Assembly (NCBI RefSeq): GCF_030813355.1
Contig: NZ_JAUSUD010000004.1
Span: forward strand, 1 to 64,000
Direction: 5' to 3'
Length of the DNA: 64,000 nt
Source: Metabacillus malikii
Lineage (GTDB): Bacteria; Bacillota; Bacilli; Bacillales; Bacillaceae
Positions 53,573 to 62,897 of the stretch are shown here, piece after piece. Position numbers and translations under genes: made by a program. The notes beneath the pieces were generated by a model. It did no database searches. It was not told the origin of the DNA and saw nothing but the letters and a program-made list of their open reading frames with translations. Position 1 is the stretch's first letter. Every line of letters begins with the position of its first letter.

Positions 53573-54781
53573 TTAATCGTTTGTATAACTAGGATTTTTG
53601 TATGCTATCTGCCCTTTACAAATAGTATAAATAAGATCATTCTTATTATTTAAGATAACTAAATCGGCATCCTTCCCAATTGCGATGCTCCCTTTTCTAT
53701 CGTAAATATCCAATTGCTGTGCAGGGTTTTTTGCAGTCATTTCTATTACTTCTTCAATTGAACAGCCGGTAAATGAAATCATATTGTTAACAGCATCAAT
53801 CATTTTTAAAATACTGCCTGCAAGTGTTCCATTTTCAAGTTCTGCCAAACCATTTTTGACAGTAACGGACTGTCCGCCTAAATCGTAATATCCTTCTTTT
53901 AAATATTTTGCACGTATTGAATCTGTAATTAGGATTAAACGTTTGGATGTCTTTATTTGATAGGCTAATTGAATGATTTCTTTCGATACATGAACACCAT
54001 CTACAATGATTTCCGCAAATAATTGATTATGTAATAAAGCTGCCCCGACTACTCCAGGTTCTCGGTGATGCAAGGAACTCATCTGGTTAAATAAATGTGT
54101 AACTTGAGTTGTGCCAGCATTGATTGCTTCCATTACTTCTTCATAAGTTGCTTTGGAGTGGCCAATTGAGGGGATGACCCCTTTAGAACGCAAGTTCCGA
54201 ATAAGCTCAATCCCACCTTCGATTTCTGGTGCAAGTGTCACTTGTTTAATTGTAGAATTTGCAAGGTCTTGCCATTTATTAAAAAGATGATATTTTGGTA
54301 TTTGTATGTAACGTTTTGGTTGTGCACCAGCCATTTGATGATGGATAAAAGGTCCCTCCAAGTGAACCCCAATTACTTCAGCTTGTGGTTGCCTACTATA
54401 AGCTTGCGCTGAAATGAACTTTCCGACATTCATCAGTGATTTTTCAATGTTTGTGGTGCTTTGCGTAATCGTTGTTGCAAGAAAACTCGTTGTTCCTTCA
54501 CGAGGTAAAGTAAGAGCGATATTTTCTATAGCATCCATTGTACCATCCATCGTATCTGAACCATTAGCACCGTGAATATGTAAATCTATAAATCCAGGAA
54601 TAATGATTGAACCTTCAGTTGTGGAAAGGACGCGATAGTCATCAAAACTTGAAATTTCTCCTTTTTTACCGTAATCGACAATTTTTCCATCGACGATTTT
54701 TATAAATCCGTTTTTAATAACTTTGTCCTCTGCATAAACAGTAATATTATGGATTAGCGTTGGCTTCTGGTGATTCTCCAT
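53573..54781 (-). CDS. nagA: N-acetylglucosamine-6-phosphate deacetylase
   Basis: A 402-residue amidohydrolase that removes acetate from GlcNAc-6-phosphate in cell-wall sugar recycling. Motifs are DLHIHGANG near residue 66, HLEGPF near 140, IGHSKATYEE near 205, THLFNQM near 225 and a TDSI block in place of the usual TDAM near 285 holding the catalytic Asp. The ATG at 54781 has GGGAG eight bases upstream. The usual partners nagB and nagR are absent from the window, so it is an isolated copy. Confidence 0.93.
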   Translation of the reverse strand: MENHQKPTLIHNITVYAEDKVIKNGFIKIVDGKIVDYGKKGEISSFDDYRVLSTTEGSIIIPGFIDLHIHGANGSDTMDGTMDAIENIALTLPREGTTSFLATTITQSTTNIEKSLMNVGKFISAQAYSRQPQAEVIGVHLEGPFIHHQMAGAQPKRYIQIPKYHLFNKWQDLANSTIKQVTLAPEIEGGIELIRNLRSKGVIPSIGHSKATYEEVMEAINAGTTQVTHLFNQMSSLHHREPGVVGAALLHNQLFAEIIVDGVHVSKEIIQLAYQIKTSKRLILITDSIRAKYLKEGYYDLGGQSVTVKNGLAELENGTLAGSILKMIDAVNNMISFTGCSIEEVIEMTAKNPAQQLDIYDRKGSIAIGKDADLVILNNKNDLIYTICKGQIAYKNPSYTND

Positions 54782-54815
54782 ATGTTTTTCTCCCATTTAT
54801 ATATTTTTATGCCGT

Positions 54816-54829
54816 AAAAGCGTGCTTTT
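54816..54829. promoter_or_regulatory. palindrome upstream of nagA
   Basis: AAAAGC-GT-GCTTTT, a 6-2-6 dyad 35 bases before the nagA start. It resembles a cre half-site arrangement but does not fit the CcpA consensus spacing. It may be an operator. Confidence 0.3.
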
Positions 54830-54971
54830 CTATAAGTGTAACCGAAAATTAGACATATTGTCCCCTGTTCTTTTATCTTTGATAAGGTGCATCAATAAAG
54901 TATTAAAAATTGAAAATGAATTAATGTAAATAAAAGTAAAAAATGTTAAAATAAGATGTAGTAAAACAGAG

Positions 54972-55087
54972 GCTGAGACATAACAAAAACAACTAGTTAA
55001 ACACGAACATTGTTATATTTGGGTTTTTTATATTCAAATTATGTAAAGGTTGATTAGAGCTGATTACGAGACTCCTGCGGGATGTAT
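54972..55087. repeat. Bacillaceae intergenic repeat, copy D (head only)
   Basis: Starts with GAGGCTGAGACATAAC and ends with ACGAGACTCCTGCGGGATG, the head of copy A at 2512. The GC-rich middle and tail are missing. It lies between nagA and the next rightward gene. Confidence 0.6.
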
Positions 55088-55145
55088 GTTATAAAACATA
55101 ATGCTCTATTAGTTCAATAATAATTGTATGTTAGGAGTGTATACA

Positions 55146-55523
55146 ATGATTGCTAACTATATCGGTACTACTGAGAAGATGTTACATAGTTCTTCCCTAT
55201 CAGATAAAGTTGCTGGAATGATACATCCAAAATTTAGGTTTAATTATCGTGGTGATATCGAATTAACAGATGAAATAATTAATCTAGGAAATTGGAAAGC
55301 TATTCATTTAGATGATATTCAGGAAATTAAATGTGAATTTGACGAAACTTTTAAAAGGCTAACAGTCAATGGGGATAATCGGCTAGGTTATTTTTCAAAA
55401 GGAGAACCACTAATCCTAACTTTATCTAACGAAAAAATCTATTTACTCATTAATTGGAGTTTTACGACAGGATTTACAGATAATAAAAAGTGGTTCGAAA
55501 AAATAGTAGAGAAAATAGGATAA
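55146..55523 (+). CDS. hypothetical soluble protein, possibly PH-like
   Basis: About 125 residues. Repeated beta-strand patterns (FRFNYRGDIELTDEIINLG, WKAIHLDDIQEIKCEFDETF, LILTLSNEKIYLLINWSF) suggest a pleckstrin-homology-like barrel followed by a C-terminal helix. TTAGGAG lies nine bases before the ATG at 55146; the earlier ATG at 55128 is inside this site. It stands alone. Family not recognised. Confidence 0.65.
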   Translation: MIANYIGTTEKMLHSSSLSDKVAGMIHPKFRFNYRGDIELTDEIINLGNWKAIHLDDIQEIKCEFDETFKRLTVNGDNRLGYFSKGEPLILTLSNEKIYLLINWSFTTGFTDNKKWFEKIVEKIG

Positions 55524-55589
55524 TTGGGAACATAAATAGGTGGCATATTTCTTTCATATGGAACTTTCGGAACTGGAAGTATCCGGTTC

Positions 55590-55667
55590 GACGATAGGGA
55601 ATATCCAACACTTTTGTAGTTGATTGAACCTATCGTCAACATTGTGTAAAAACAACATTGACGATGG
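55590..55667. repeat. nested inverted repeats after the PH-like gene
   Basis: GACGATAGG at 55590 pairs with CCTATCGTC at 55629, and TCGTCAA in that second arm can alternatively pair with TTGACGA near 55658. The competing stems lie between convergent genes and could act as a terminator, although there is no clear T-run. Confidence 0.4.
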
Positions 55668-55717
55668 AAGATAATTAAATTTGTTTTAAAATTTTAGATA
55701 AACTTAGCGGTTAATTT

Positions 55718-57130
55718 TTACGCACTTTGTTTAAAATTCTTTTTCATTCCTGATTGTTTATCCTTGACAAAGAACGAGAGTACCAACCCAATCATCGTTA
55801 ACATTGCTACAACAATGAAGGCGGTATTTGCACCATGGATGTCAGGGTGCGCTATCGTTGATTTTTGCTCAGCAATCTTCATACTAGTTGTCATAACAGT
55901 AACGAGTATGGCAGTACCAACAGATGCTGCAATCATTCTCATTGTATTATCCATTGCCGCACCGTGTGGAATTAATCTTGTTGGTAATTGATTAAGTGCA
56001 GCTGTCTGAACAGGCATCATTACCATAGATAGACCAAACATTCTGATGCTGTATAGAACTGTAATATAAGTGAATGTTGTTTCAAGATTCAAACTCGTAA
56101 ATAGAAATGACGAAATCGTCAAAATAGCCAAGCCGGTAATCACGAGCCATCTAGCACCAATCTTATCAAAAACACGACCAACGATTGGAGCCATAATTCC
56201 ACTAATAAACGCACCAGGTAGTAAAGCGAGACCTGCTTCAAATGCCGTGAACTCTCTCATATCTTGCATAAATAAAGGAATCAGCGTTTCAACACCGATT
56301 AAACCCATAAATGCAATCGCTCCTATAATGACTGCAAACGGAAAAAGAGAATATTTAAATACGCGGAATTCTAACATTGGATGCTCTAGTTTTAATTGCC
56401 TTGTAATAAATAGTAGTAAAGAAAGAACACCTACACTTAAACTTATAATTGTAATTATATCTGTCCATCCTAGGTTACCAGCACTCGTAAATCCGTATAA
56501 AAGACCACCGAAACCGAATGATGACAAAATGATTGATATTACATCCACTTTTGGCTTTGTTATCTCTGTTACATTTTTTAATGCAAAAAATGCGATAATG
56601 ATATCTATAATTGCTATAGGGAGAATAATATAAAATAATTGTCTCCATGAGTAATGCGAGGTAATCCATCCTGAAAAGGCCGGCCCAATTGCAGGTGCGA
56701 ATGAGATAACTAACCCGACTAACCCCATTGCTGAACCCCTTTTTTCCTTAGGGAAAATCATGAGAAATACTGTTGTCATGAGCGGAAGCATGACTCCGGC
56801 ACCACTAGATTGAATCACACGTCCTAGTAATAAAATTTCAAAATTTGGTGAAATGCCTGCTATTAAAGTTCCAAAAGCAAAAATACTCATTGCTGAAATA
56901 AATAGCTGCCTCGTTGTAAATCGCTCTAACAAAAAGGCACTAATAGGGATCATAATTCCATTCACACACATGAAAACAGTTGTTAGCCATTGGGCACTAT
57001 TTGCCGTAACATTCATTTCTTCCATTATCGGTGGTATCGCAGTAATCATTAATGTTTGATTTAAAATGGCAATAAAAGATCCTGCGAGCAACAGAGCTAC
57101 TATTGTTGATTTGTTTATTTTCGTTTCCAT
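55718..57130 (-). CDS. DHA2-family multidrug exporter (LmrB/EmrB type)
   Basis: A 470-residue, 14-helix major facilitator drug/proton antiporter. The DHA2 motifs are LNQTLMITAIPPIMEEMNV in helix 1, QWLTTVFMCVNGIMIPISAF, RVIQSSGAGVMLPL (motif C region) and GPAFSGWI. B. subtilis LmrB (lincomycin resistance) is a near relative in type. The ATG at 57130 has GAGGGG upstream. No TetR or MarR regulator adjoins it. Substrate not determinable. Confidence 0.88.
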   Translation of the reverse strand: METKINKSTIVALLLAGSFIAILNQTLMITAIPPIMEEMNVTANSAQWLTTVFMCVNGIMIPISAFLLERFTTRQLFISAMSIFAFGTLIAGISPNFEILLLGRVIQSSGAGVMLPLMTTVFLMIFPKEKRGSAMGLVGLVISFAPAIGPAFSGWITSHYSWRQLFYIILPIAIIDIIIAFFALKNVTEITKPKVDVISIILSSFGFGGLLYGFTSAGNLGWTDIITIISLSVGVLSLLLFITRQLKLEHPMLEFRVFKYSLFPFAVIIGAIAFMGLIGVETLIPLFMQDMREFTAFEAGLALLPGAFISGIMAPIVGRVFDKIGARWLVITGLAILTISSFLFTSLNLETTFTYITVLYSIRMFGLSMVMMPVQTAALNQLPTRLIPHGAAMDNTMRMIAASVGTAILVTVMTTSMKIAEQKSTIAHPDIHGANTAFIVVAMLTMIGLVLSFFVKDKQSGMKKNFKQSA

Positions 57131-57142
57131 ATTTCCCCTCAC

Positions 57143-57391
57143 TTCTTCACTTATTCAAAATCTCTTGATGTTAGTGGGTATTAACTCACATTACATAACG
57201 ATTAATTATATATGAATCATTACATTGTGAAAAGTGAAAAGTCTTGGAGAAAACTTCAATTCTGTGATGCTTCATTAACCTTAAAATAGTTGGGACGATC
57301 GAACTTGAGTGTCAAAAAAACTGACCACCTAAAATGTCATATTTTTGCTACTACAATTATTTGATGATGTTATGATTTGGCATGTTTTTTA
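57143..57391. other. intergenic upstream of the exporter gene
   Basis: About 250 AT-rich bases between the helicase stop and the exporter start. No clear terminator for the helicase and no further gene were seen. Confidence 0.35.
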
Positions 57392-59866
57392 TCACTGTTT
57401 GTTTAAACTGTTGCGAGTGAAATGACAATTATCACATAGTTGATGACGGAAAGTTTTAGGAAGATGTCTTCCGCAAACTTTACAGCTTTTCTTTTTAATA
57501 TTTACTCCTGCTTTTAACAAGTTATGAATTTTATCACTTATATCTTCGCGAAGTCGCTCCCAATAAATAGCTTCTGTTTTCTTGTCCAACTTATATAAAA
57601 ATAGTAAATGGAGACCTATTGACTTGTATGAAAGTTCTAAATCTTCAAGCCCAGATTCTTTAATACGAGGCTCAGGAAGTTCATCACCATTTACTATTGA
57701 CTCAAGTTTTTGACGCCACTGTTCTCGTAATGAAGATTCATTTGATGAAAAAGGTAGATGTAAAAAGTGATATAAATCTGAAACAGACAGCTTGGCTTCA
57801 ATAATTGTATCCTCCACCATTTCATATAACAGCATTTCTTCTGATAATGATGCCTTTTTCGTACCTTTTGGGCTCCGGAATTTGTCCCATAAATAAAAGA
57901 AATACCCAAGTTTATGTGAATATTTTTGGAACTTCTCAAGGACAGTTGGTGTCGGTGCAATTGCAAAACCGTGTAACGGTTCATCCTCTTGTTGTAATAA
58001 TTTTGCCATATGTTTTAGATGATTTGTAAACGCAACCTTCCCTACGTTATATATCCCCTTTCGACCGGCACGCCCAGCTATTTGTTTCACCTCTTGAGAT
58101 GTAAGAAATCTTCTTCTAGTTCCGTCGAATTTATCATTTTCTAAAAAAACGATTCTTTGGATCGGTAGATTTAGCCCCATACCAATTGCATCAGTTGAAA
58201 CAATAATATTTGTTTCTCCATTTATAAATTGCTGCATTTGCTTTTTTCTTGTTTCTGGAGGCATGCTACCATAAATCATACTTACTTTCCGGCCATTACG
58301 TTGTATCTCAGACGCGATTTCCAGCACCTTTTTTCGAGAAAAGCAAACGAGAGCATCACCTTTTCTAATATGATTCATGTTAAAAGCTTGAGTTTCAACT
58401 TTTAAAGGGATTTCTCTTTCGTATTCATGTATGGATACTTGGGTATCCCCAAGTAATTGTAAAATCATATCTCTTGCATTAATACTGCAAATGATATGGA
58501 CCTCTTTTGCGTTTGCTTTGGTTATCGCCTTATACCATGAAAAGCCTCTGTCCTTATCAGCTAACATTTGAGCTTCATCAATGACAATCACATCATAATA
58601 ATCCTTCTCACGAAACATTTCGACAGTACATGAATAATGTGAAGCACCTTGAATAAGCTTCTCTTCTTCCCCTGTTTTCAATGAACAAGGAATGCCGTCC
58701 TCATTTAAAGTCTCATAAATTTCTAACGCTAGTAACCGTAAAGGTGCAAAATAAATACCGCTGCTAGCCTTTTTCATTTGTTGAATCGCATGATATGTTT
58801 TACCTGTATTTGTCTCCCCTACATGTAAGATATAGCGCATATTTCGACCAGGTGGAGGGTTATACTCCCTTCCAAATATGTCGTCAATTATTTTATTTTC
58901 TAGTTCGTGCTGGCGTTTCCGTGCTTCTTTTTCCTCTCTCGCTACTTGTTCTCTCTTCATAATATCGTTATGGTAAATCTCCCGATGCTCGTCGAAATGA
59001 TATGGAATATCAATTAACTTAATTAAGTCGAAAATAATTTCGTCAAGCAGTTCTTCAAAAATTGACAAAGCAATTTCTATGAATACATTGTAATAGCCTT
59101 GTTTAATGAATGAATCAGTAAGTTGATATTTATTTTGTAGTTGAACAGGTATATTCTCTTTTATTAAATTTGGCGCAAAATCATAAACATTATTAATCAC
59201 TTCGGTTTCATATTTCTCGAATAAATTCTGTTGTTTATGATAATGTCGAGATGAAATCATTTGATTTTCTAAGAACGTTTCTAGTGTTAGATTCTCTCCT
59301 TCTAATATGTATCCATATCTGTCTATATCAATTGCAAGACGACTTCCAAGAAGGAAACGAGCATATAAAAACATTTCTTCATATTTTAAATCGATGATAT
59401 CATCTAGTAGTTTTTCAAATTCTAACTTGAGATTACGTTGTTCCTCTCTTTGTTTATTTAACAATTGTTGTGCATGATATGCTTCTTTGGCATCATTATA
59501 TTTCTCCTTCCATTCATTTGGATGATGAGCGAATTTTGTCCTAAGCCATTCAAATAAGTCATAAGGTTCTAACTCCCTAAGTTCATTACGAAACATTTGA
59601 TTAATTAATTTCTTACTAATACCTTCGACCTCATAGCCTTTCTTAATTAAAAATTGCTTCTTATCTGAGTAGGAAACATGACTTACTGTCGAATTTAACC
59701 AGCTGTTAAGCCATATTTGTTCTATGTAATGTTTCCTGTCTGTTATATATTGTTGATAGGTTGGAAGAGATTCCGTTGTGATAAAGTATTGATACATATC
59801 TTTATAAACCATTTCTTTAGCTCGTTGAACAGCTTTTTCATAAAATAGGGTTAGTTGTTCGTCCAT
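57392..59866 (-). CDS. SUV3-like ATP-dependent RNA helicase with C-terminal zinc finger
   Basis: About 824 residues. The first 340 residues are a helical region with a charged stretch near 300-330. The DExH helicase core then shows GETNTGKTYHA (Walker A, about 353), APLRLLALEIYE, VIDEAQML (about 430), VCFSRKKV, STDAIGMGLNLP and QIAGRAGRKG (about 600). GxTNxGKTYHA and PLRLLA-type blocks are characteristic of mitochondrial SUV3. A tail motif CKVCGRHLP...CDNC near residue 795 looks like a zinc finger. It probably unwinds RNA for decay. Start at the ATG eight bases after GAGGG; another lies three bases upstream. Confidence 0.85.
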   Translation of the reverse strand: MDEQLTLFYEKAVQRAKEMVYKDMYQYFITTESLPTYQQYITDRKHYIEQIWLNSWLNSTVSHVSYSDKKQFLIKKGYEVEGISKKLINQMFRNELRELEPYDLFEWLRTKFAHHPNEWKEKYNDAKEAYHAQQLLNKQREEQRNLKLEFEKLLDDIIDLKYEEMFLYARFLLGSRLAIDIDRYGYILEGENLTLETFLENQMISSRHYHKQQNLFEKYETEVINNVYDFAPNLIKENIPVQLQNKYQLTDSFIKQGYYNVFIEIALSIFEELLDEIIFDLIKLIDIPYHFDEHREIYHNDIMKREQVAREEKEARKRQHELENKIIDDIFGREYNPPPGRNMRYILHVGETNTGKTYHAIQQMKKASSGIYFAPLRLLALEIYETLNEDGIPCSLKTGEEEKLIQGASHYSCTVEMFREKDYYDVIVIDEAQMLADKDRGFSWYKAITKANAKEVHIICSINARDMILQLLGDTQVSIHEYEREIPLKVETQAFNMNHIRKGDALVCFSRKKVLEIASEIQRNGRKVSMIYGSMPPETRKKQMQQFINGETNIIVSTDAIGMGLNLPIQRIVFLENDKFDGTRRRFLTSQEVKQIAGRAGRKGIYNVGKVAFTNHLKHMAKLLQQEDEPLHGFAIAPTPTVLEKFQKYSHKLGYFFYLWDKFRSPKGTKKASLSEEMLLYEMVEDTIIEAKLSVSDLYHFLHLPFSSNESSLREQWRQKLESIVNGDELPEPRIKESGLEDLELSYKSIGLHLLFLYKLDKKTEAIYWERLREDISDKIHNLLKAGVNIKKKSCKVCGRHLPKTFRHQLCDNCHFTRNSLNKQ

Positions 59867-60013
59867 CATTACATCCCTCATCAATTTGTCATCATTTTTT
59901 TATAGTATAAAGTTATAATGTGCTAAAGAATGTACGAATCTTCTTTATCACGGTTAGCTTTTGTTTAGTTTCCTTTGATAATAGTCTATTCATACCATTA
60001 TTAGCGAAAAAAG

Positions 60014-60036
60014 AAAAGGAACCATAAGGCTCCTTT
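60014..60036 (-). terminator. pdxK terminator
   Basis: AAAGGAGCC pairs with GGTTCCTTT around TTAT on the minus strand, followed by a T-rich run. Confidence 0.75.
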
Positions 60037-60057
60037 AATGCTTGCTTTCTTCTGAAA

Positions 60058-60894
60058 TTAATTGAACTGTTCCGATTCCAACTTACCAGCGCCGTATAAA
60101 CGGTAAGCTCCATGCATAGTTGGGCCAACATATTCGTTAAGCTTCCAACCGTGTCTAATAGCTTCCGTGATAAAGCTTTTTGCAACATCAATGGACTCTA
60201 TGACTTTTTTACCTTTAGCTAATTCGGCTGTAATCGCTGCAGAGAAAGTACAACCAGCACCATGTATATAGGTCGTATCAATTCTGTCATTCTCATACAA
60301 TGTAAATTCATGACCATCAAATAATAAATCTACTGCTTTACTATGTTGTAATTTGCTTCCACCTTTAATTAGAACATATTTCGCACCAAGTTCATTTATT
60401 TTAACAGCAGCTTCCTTCATTTCATCAATTGTTTTAATAGGAGCTGTTTTAGCGAGTTGACTAGCTTCAAATAAGTTAGGTGTCACTACTGTAGCAATTG
60501 GAACAATAACATCTCGTAATGCCTCAGCTGTATCAGGATTTAATACTTCATCCTCGCCTTTACAAACCATAACAGGGTCTATAACAACATTTTTAATTCC
60601 CGATTCCTTTATTCGTCTAGCAGCTACTTCAATGATATCAACAGTACCTAGCATACCAGTTTTTACCGCATCTATTCCAACAGAAAGAGCCGTATCTAAT
60701 TGAGCCTCGAGTGCATCGATAGCAATGGGAAATACATTATGATGCCAGTTGTTTTTAGGGTCCATTGTTGCGATAACAGTTAGTGAGCTCAATCCATATA
60801 CGCCTAACTCTTGAAATGTTTTAAGATCTGCTTGAATACCAGCACCACCGCTGCTATCGGAACCTGCAATTGTTAAAGCCTTTTTCATAGTCAT
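60058..60894 (-). CDS. pdxK: pyridoxal/pyridoxine kinase (ThiD-like fold)
   Basis: A 278-residue ribokinase-family enzyme phosphorylating B6 vitamers. AGSDSSGGAGIQADLKTFQE is the N-terminal substrate-binding block, VVIDPVMVCKG lies near residue 105 and HGAGCTFSAA near 215 holds the catalytic GAGC motif. The blocks MDPKNNWHHNVFPI and VCKGEDEVL match my memory of B. subtilis PdxK better than ThiD, although the two families are close and hydroxymethylpyrimidine kinase activity cannot be excluded. AGGAGGAAG precedes the ATG. No thi genes are nearby, which favours PdxK. Confidence 0.85.
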   Translation of the reverse strand: MTMKKALTIAGSDSSGGAGIQADLKTFQELGVYGLSSLTVIATMDPKNNWHHNVFPIAIDALEAQLDTALSVGIDAVKTGMLGTVDIIEVAARRIKESGIKNVVIDPVMVCKGEDEVLNPDTAEALRDVIVPIATVVTPNLFEASQLAKTAPIKTIDEMKEAAVKINELGAKYVLIKGGSKLQHSKAVDLLFDGHEFTLYENDRIDTTYIHGAGCTFSAAITAELAKGKKVIESIDVAKSFITEAIRHGWKLNEYVGPTMHGAYRLYGAGKLESEQFN

Positions 60895-61115
60895 TTATGC
60901 TTCCTCCTTGTTGTTAACACTACTATTATAGCGGTTACTAGATTATTTACATATAATACAGCTTTTTGTTTATATTGTCACTATATCAAGTTTGATTTAT
61001 TATGTAATCGAGTTAGTAGACGGGATTTGTAATATGGTGTAATTGGGGAATACCACTTCTATCCTATGACGAGTATTATTGTGGTTTTTGTGCTAATTCG
61101 ACAATTTATTGTAAC

Positions 61116-61156
61116 AAAAAACTCTATCTCAGAATATTTCCGAAGTTAGAGTTTTT
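61116..61156. terminator. terminator after the 93-residue gene
   Basis: AAAAACTCTA and TAGAGTTTTT enclose a loop with additional pairing. T-runs occur on both sides; it mainly serves the leftward gene. Confidence 0.7.
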
Positions 61157-61230
61157 AATAACTATTTTAAATACTGTTGCGATTATCTATTTGATGAGTA
61201 AAAAAACTCATAAGAAGCGACATATATGGT

Positions 61231-61512
61231 TTAGCTTTCCAATACGAAGCCATATTTTTTATTGATACGTTTTGCAATTAGTTCAAGGAATTTTGCGACA
61301 GTCATTTTTTCAATATCACTTGTATACCAAGCTAACCGTGCACCTTTCTTTTTACCATCAAAATGAACTTCTAGTGGCCAAAATGTCTTTGTTTTAATTG
61401 TATAATCAAAGTGAATATAGAGTTGTTTTCCATCAGGAGATTCTAGAACAACACGGTAATTTGGATTTTTCCCTTCCGTATCTAACTTTACTTTTTTAAT
61501 TCGAGTTAACAT
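61231..61512 (-). CDS. conserved-type hypothetical protein (93 aa)
   Basis: A 93-residue basic soluble protein, beta-rich at the start (YRVVLESPDGKQLYIHFDYT) with a C-terminal helix (MTVAKFLELIAKRINKKYG). A GGGGGT ribosome site lies before the ATG. It is single, with a terminator downstream. Family not recognised; no catalytic motif seen. Confidence 0.7.
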   Translation of the reverse strand: MLTRIKKVKLDTEGKNPNYRVVLESPDGKQLYIHFDYTIKTKTFWPLEVHFDGKKKGARLAWYTSDIEKMTVAKFLELIAKRINKKYGFVLES

Positions 61513-61583
61513 TTACAGACCCCCAATGTATTTGATGTAAAATGATACCATCTATTCATTGTACTATAAATATCAGAAAACAC

Positions 61584-61628
61584 CTAATTTTTAATTTTTG
61601 AAGGTTTTGGTTGATTCCTCTTTGCCAT
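61584..61628 (-). CDS. possible 14-residue basic peptide
   Basis: MAKRNQPKPSKIKN, with a strong CGAGGAGA site seven bases before the ATG. The MAKRN opening resembles SspO-like minor spore proteins, but the frame is far shorter. A truncated spore-protein gene or a true micro-peptide are both possible. Confidence 0.3.
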   Translation of the reverse strand: MAKRNQPKPSKIKN

Positions 61629-61900
61629 AATAAATCTCCTCGTAAAACCTACTTACCACTCTTATTTTAGTAGGAATGGTATCACCTCTCACTTTCACTT
61701 AGCAAACACAAGGTAATTGTTGTTTACTTACATATTTAAATTAAGTTGATTTATAATTTCACAGGCACTTGAATGATTTGTTGACCCCAAAAATGGTATA
61801 GGTTCAAAAATGATATCAATAAAATTCCAACCCGCTAATTGACTAGTCTACTAATAGTTTGGGATTATATTAGTATTATCACTAGAGAGGCGATGTATAA
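61629..61900. other. intergenic upstream of the LysR gene
   Basis: About 270 bases. TTGACT near 61841 followed 18 bases later by GATTAT could be the promoter of the LysR gene. A GACTAGTC palindrome overlaps the minus-35. Otherwise featureless. Confidence 0.35.
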
Positions 61901-62767
61901 ATGGATTTAAGGCAGTTAGCATATTTCTTAGAAGTTGCAAAATTTAAAAGTTTGACAAAAGCAGCAGAATCTTTACATATTTCACAGCCAGCCTTAAGTA
62001 AAATGTTAAAAAGTCTTGAAGATGAATTAGATATGAAATTAATCTTGCGGACAAATAAGACAAGTGATTTAACAGATGGTGGGAGAATTGTTATGCAATA
62101 TGCCCAGAAGATTTTTTCTCAAATTGAAGAAATGGAAACAACTTTAAACGATTTAAAAAGTTTAAAAAGAGGCTCAATTCGCATAGGTTTACCACCGATT
62201 ATCGGAAGTCTGTATTTCCCTTCAGTGATGGCGGAGTTTCATAAAAAGTATCCAAACATCTCAATTACGATTACAGAATATGGTGCTGCCAAAGTTGTGA
62301 AAAGTGTTGAAGAAGGAGAATTCGAACTTGGTGTTGCTGTATTGCCAGTCAATGAAGAAGATTTTCATATCTATCCGATCGTTGAAGATGAGATGAAATT
62401 ATTAATACATCACGAACATCCTTTGGCAAGTCAATCATCAGTTCAATTAAAAGATTTGCGAAATGAAGAATTTATTTTTTACCATGAGGACTTTGCTCTC
62501 CATGATATAATGTGGAAAAAGTTTATTGAAGTAGGTTTTGAACCAAAAATCTTATTTAAGAGTTCACAATGGGACTTTATGGTAGAAATGGTTGGCGCAA
62601 ATTTAGGTGTGACGATTTTACCAGAATCAATATGTAACCGTGTTGAAAACAAGTATGTAAAAGTATTGAGTATCAAGCCTGTTATTCCATGGAATTTAGC
62701 AGTTATTTCAAGAAAGAATAAATATCTTTCTTATGCGGCTAGAACTTTTATTGATTTCTTTTTATAA
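61901..62767 (+). CDS. cidR: LysR-type regulator of the cid genes (CidR-like)
   Basis: A 288-residue LysR regulator. The winged helix-turn-helix is at residues 1-60 (MDLRQLAYFLEVAKFKSLTK, then HISQPALSKMLKSLE). The effector domain from residue 90 has the periplasmic-binding fold (IRIGLPPIIGSLYFPSVM). It lies 130 bases upstream of cidA-cidB on the same strand, the arrangement of staphylococcal cidR-cidABC and Bacillus ywbI-ywbH-ywbG. CidR responds to acetate or related overflow metabolites. AGAGGCG precedes the ATG. Confidence 0.87.
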   Translation: MDLRQLAYFLEVAKFKSLTKAAESLHISQPALSKMLKSLEDELDMKLILRTNKTSDLTDGGRIVMQYAQKIFSQIEEMETTLNDLKSLKRGSIRIGLPPIIGSLYFPSVMAEFHKKYPNISITITEYGAAKVVKSVEEGEFELGVAVLPVNEEDFHIYPIVEDEMKLLIHHEHPLASQSSVQLKDLRNEEFIFYHEDFALHDIMWKKFIEVGFEPKILFKSSQWDFMVEMVGANLGVTILPESICNRVENKYVKVLSIKPVIPWNLAVISRKNKYLSYAARTFIDFFL

Positions 62768-62897
62768 GGGTTCATTATAACTAATAGTAATAATGAAGAT
62801 AAATAATATATATTTTACGAATAACCATAACGCGTAGTACGATGAACAATGTTAAATAGGAAGTATGACTATGCTTCTTCCGAAAAGGAAGGTGGTT

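Noticed and set aside
55600-55700. Possible small RNA between convergent genes
   Set aside because: The competing inverted repeats are compatible with a simple terminator region; there is no promoter-like signal.
59913-60191. 92-codon frame overlapping the end of pdxK
   Set aside because: It is an out-of-frame reading of the pdxK 3' end and its terminator.
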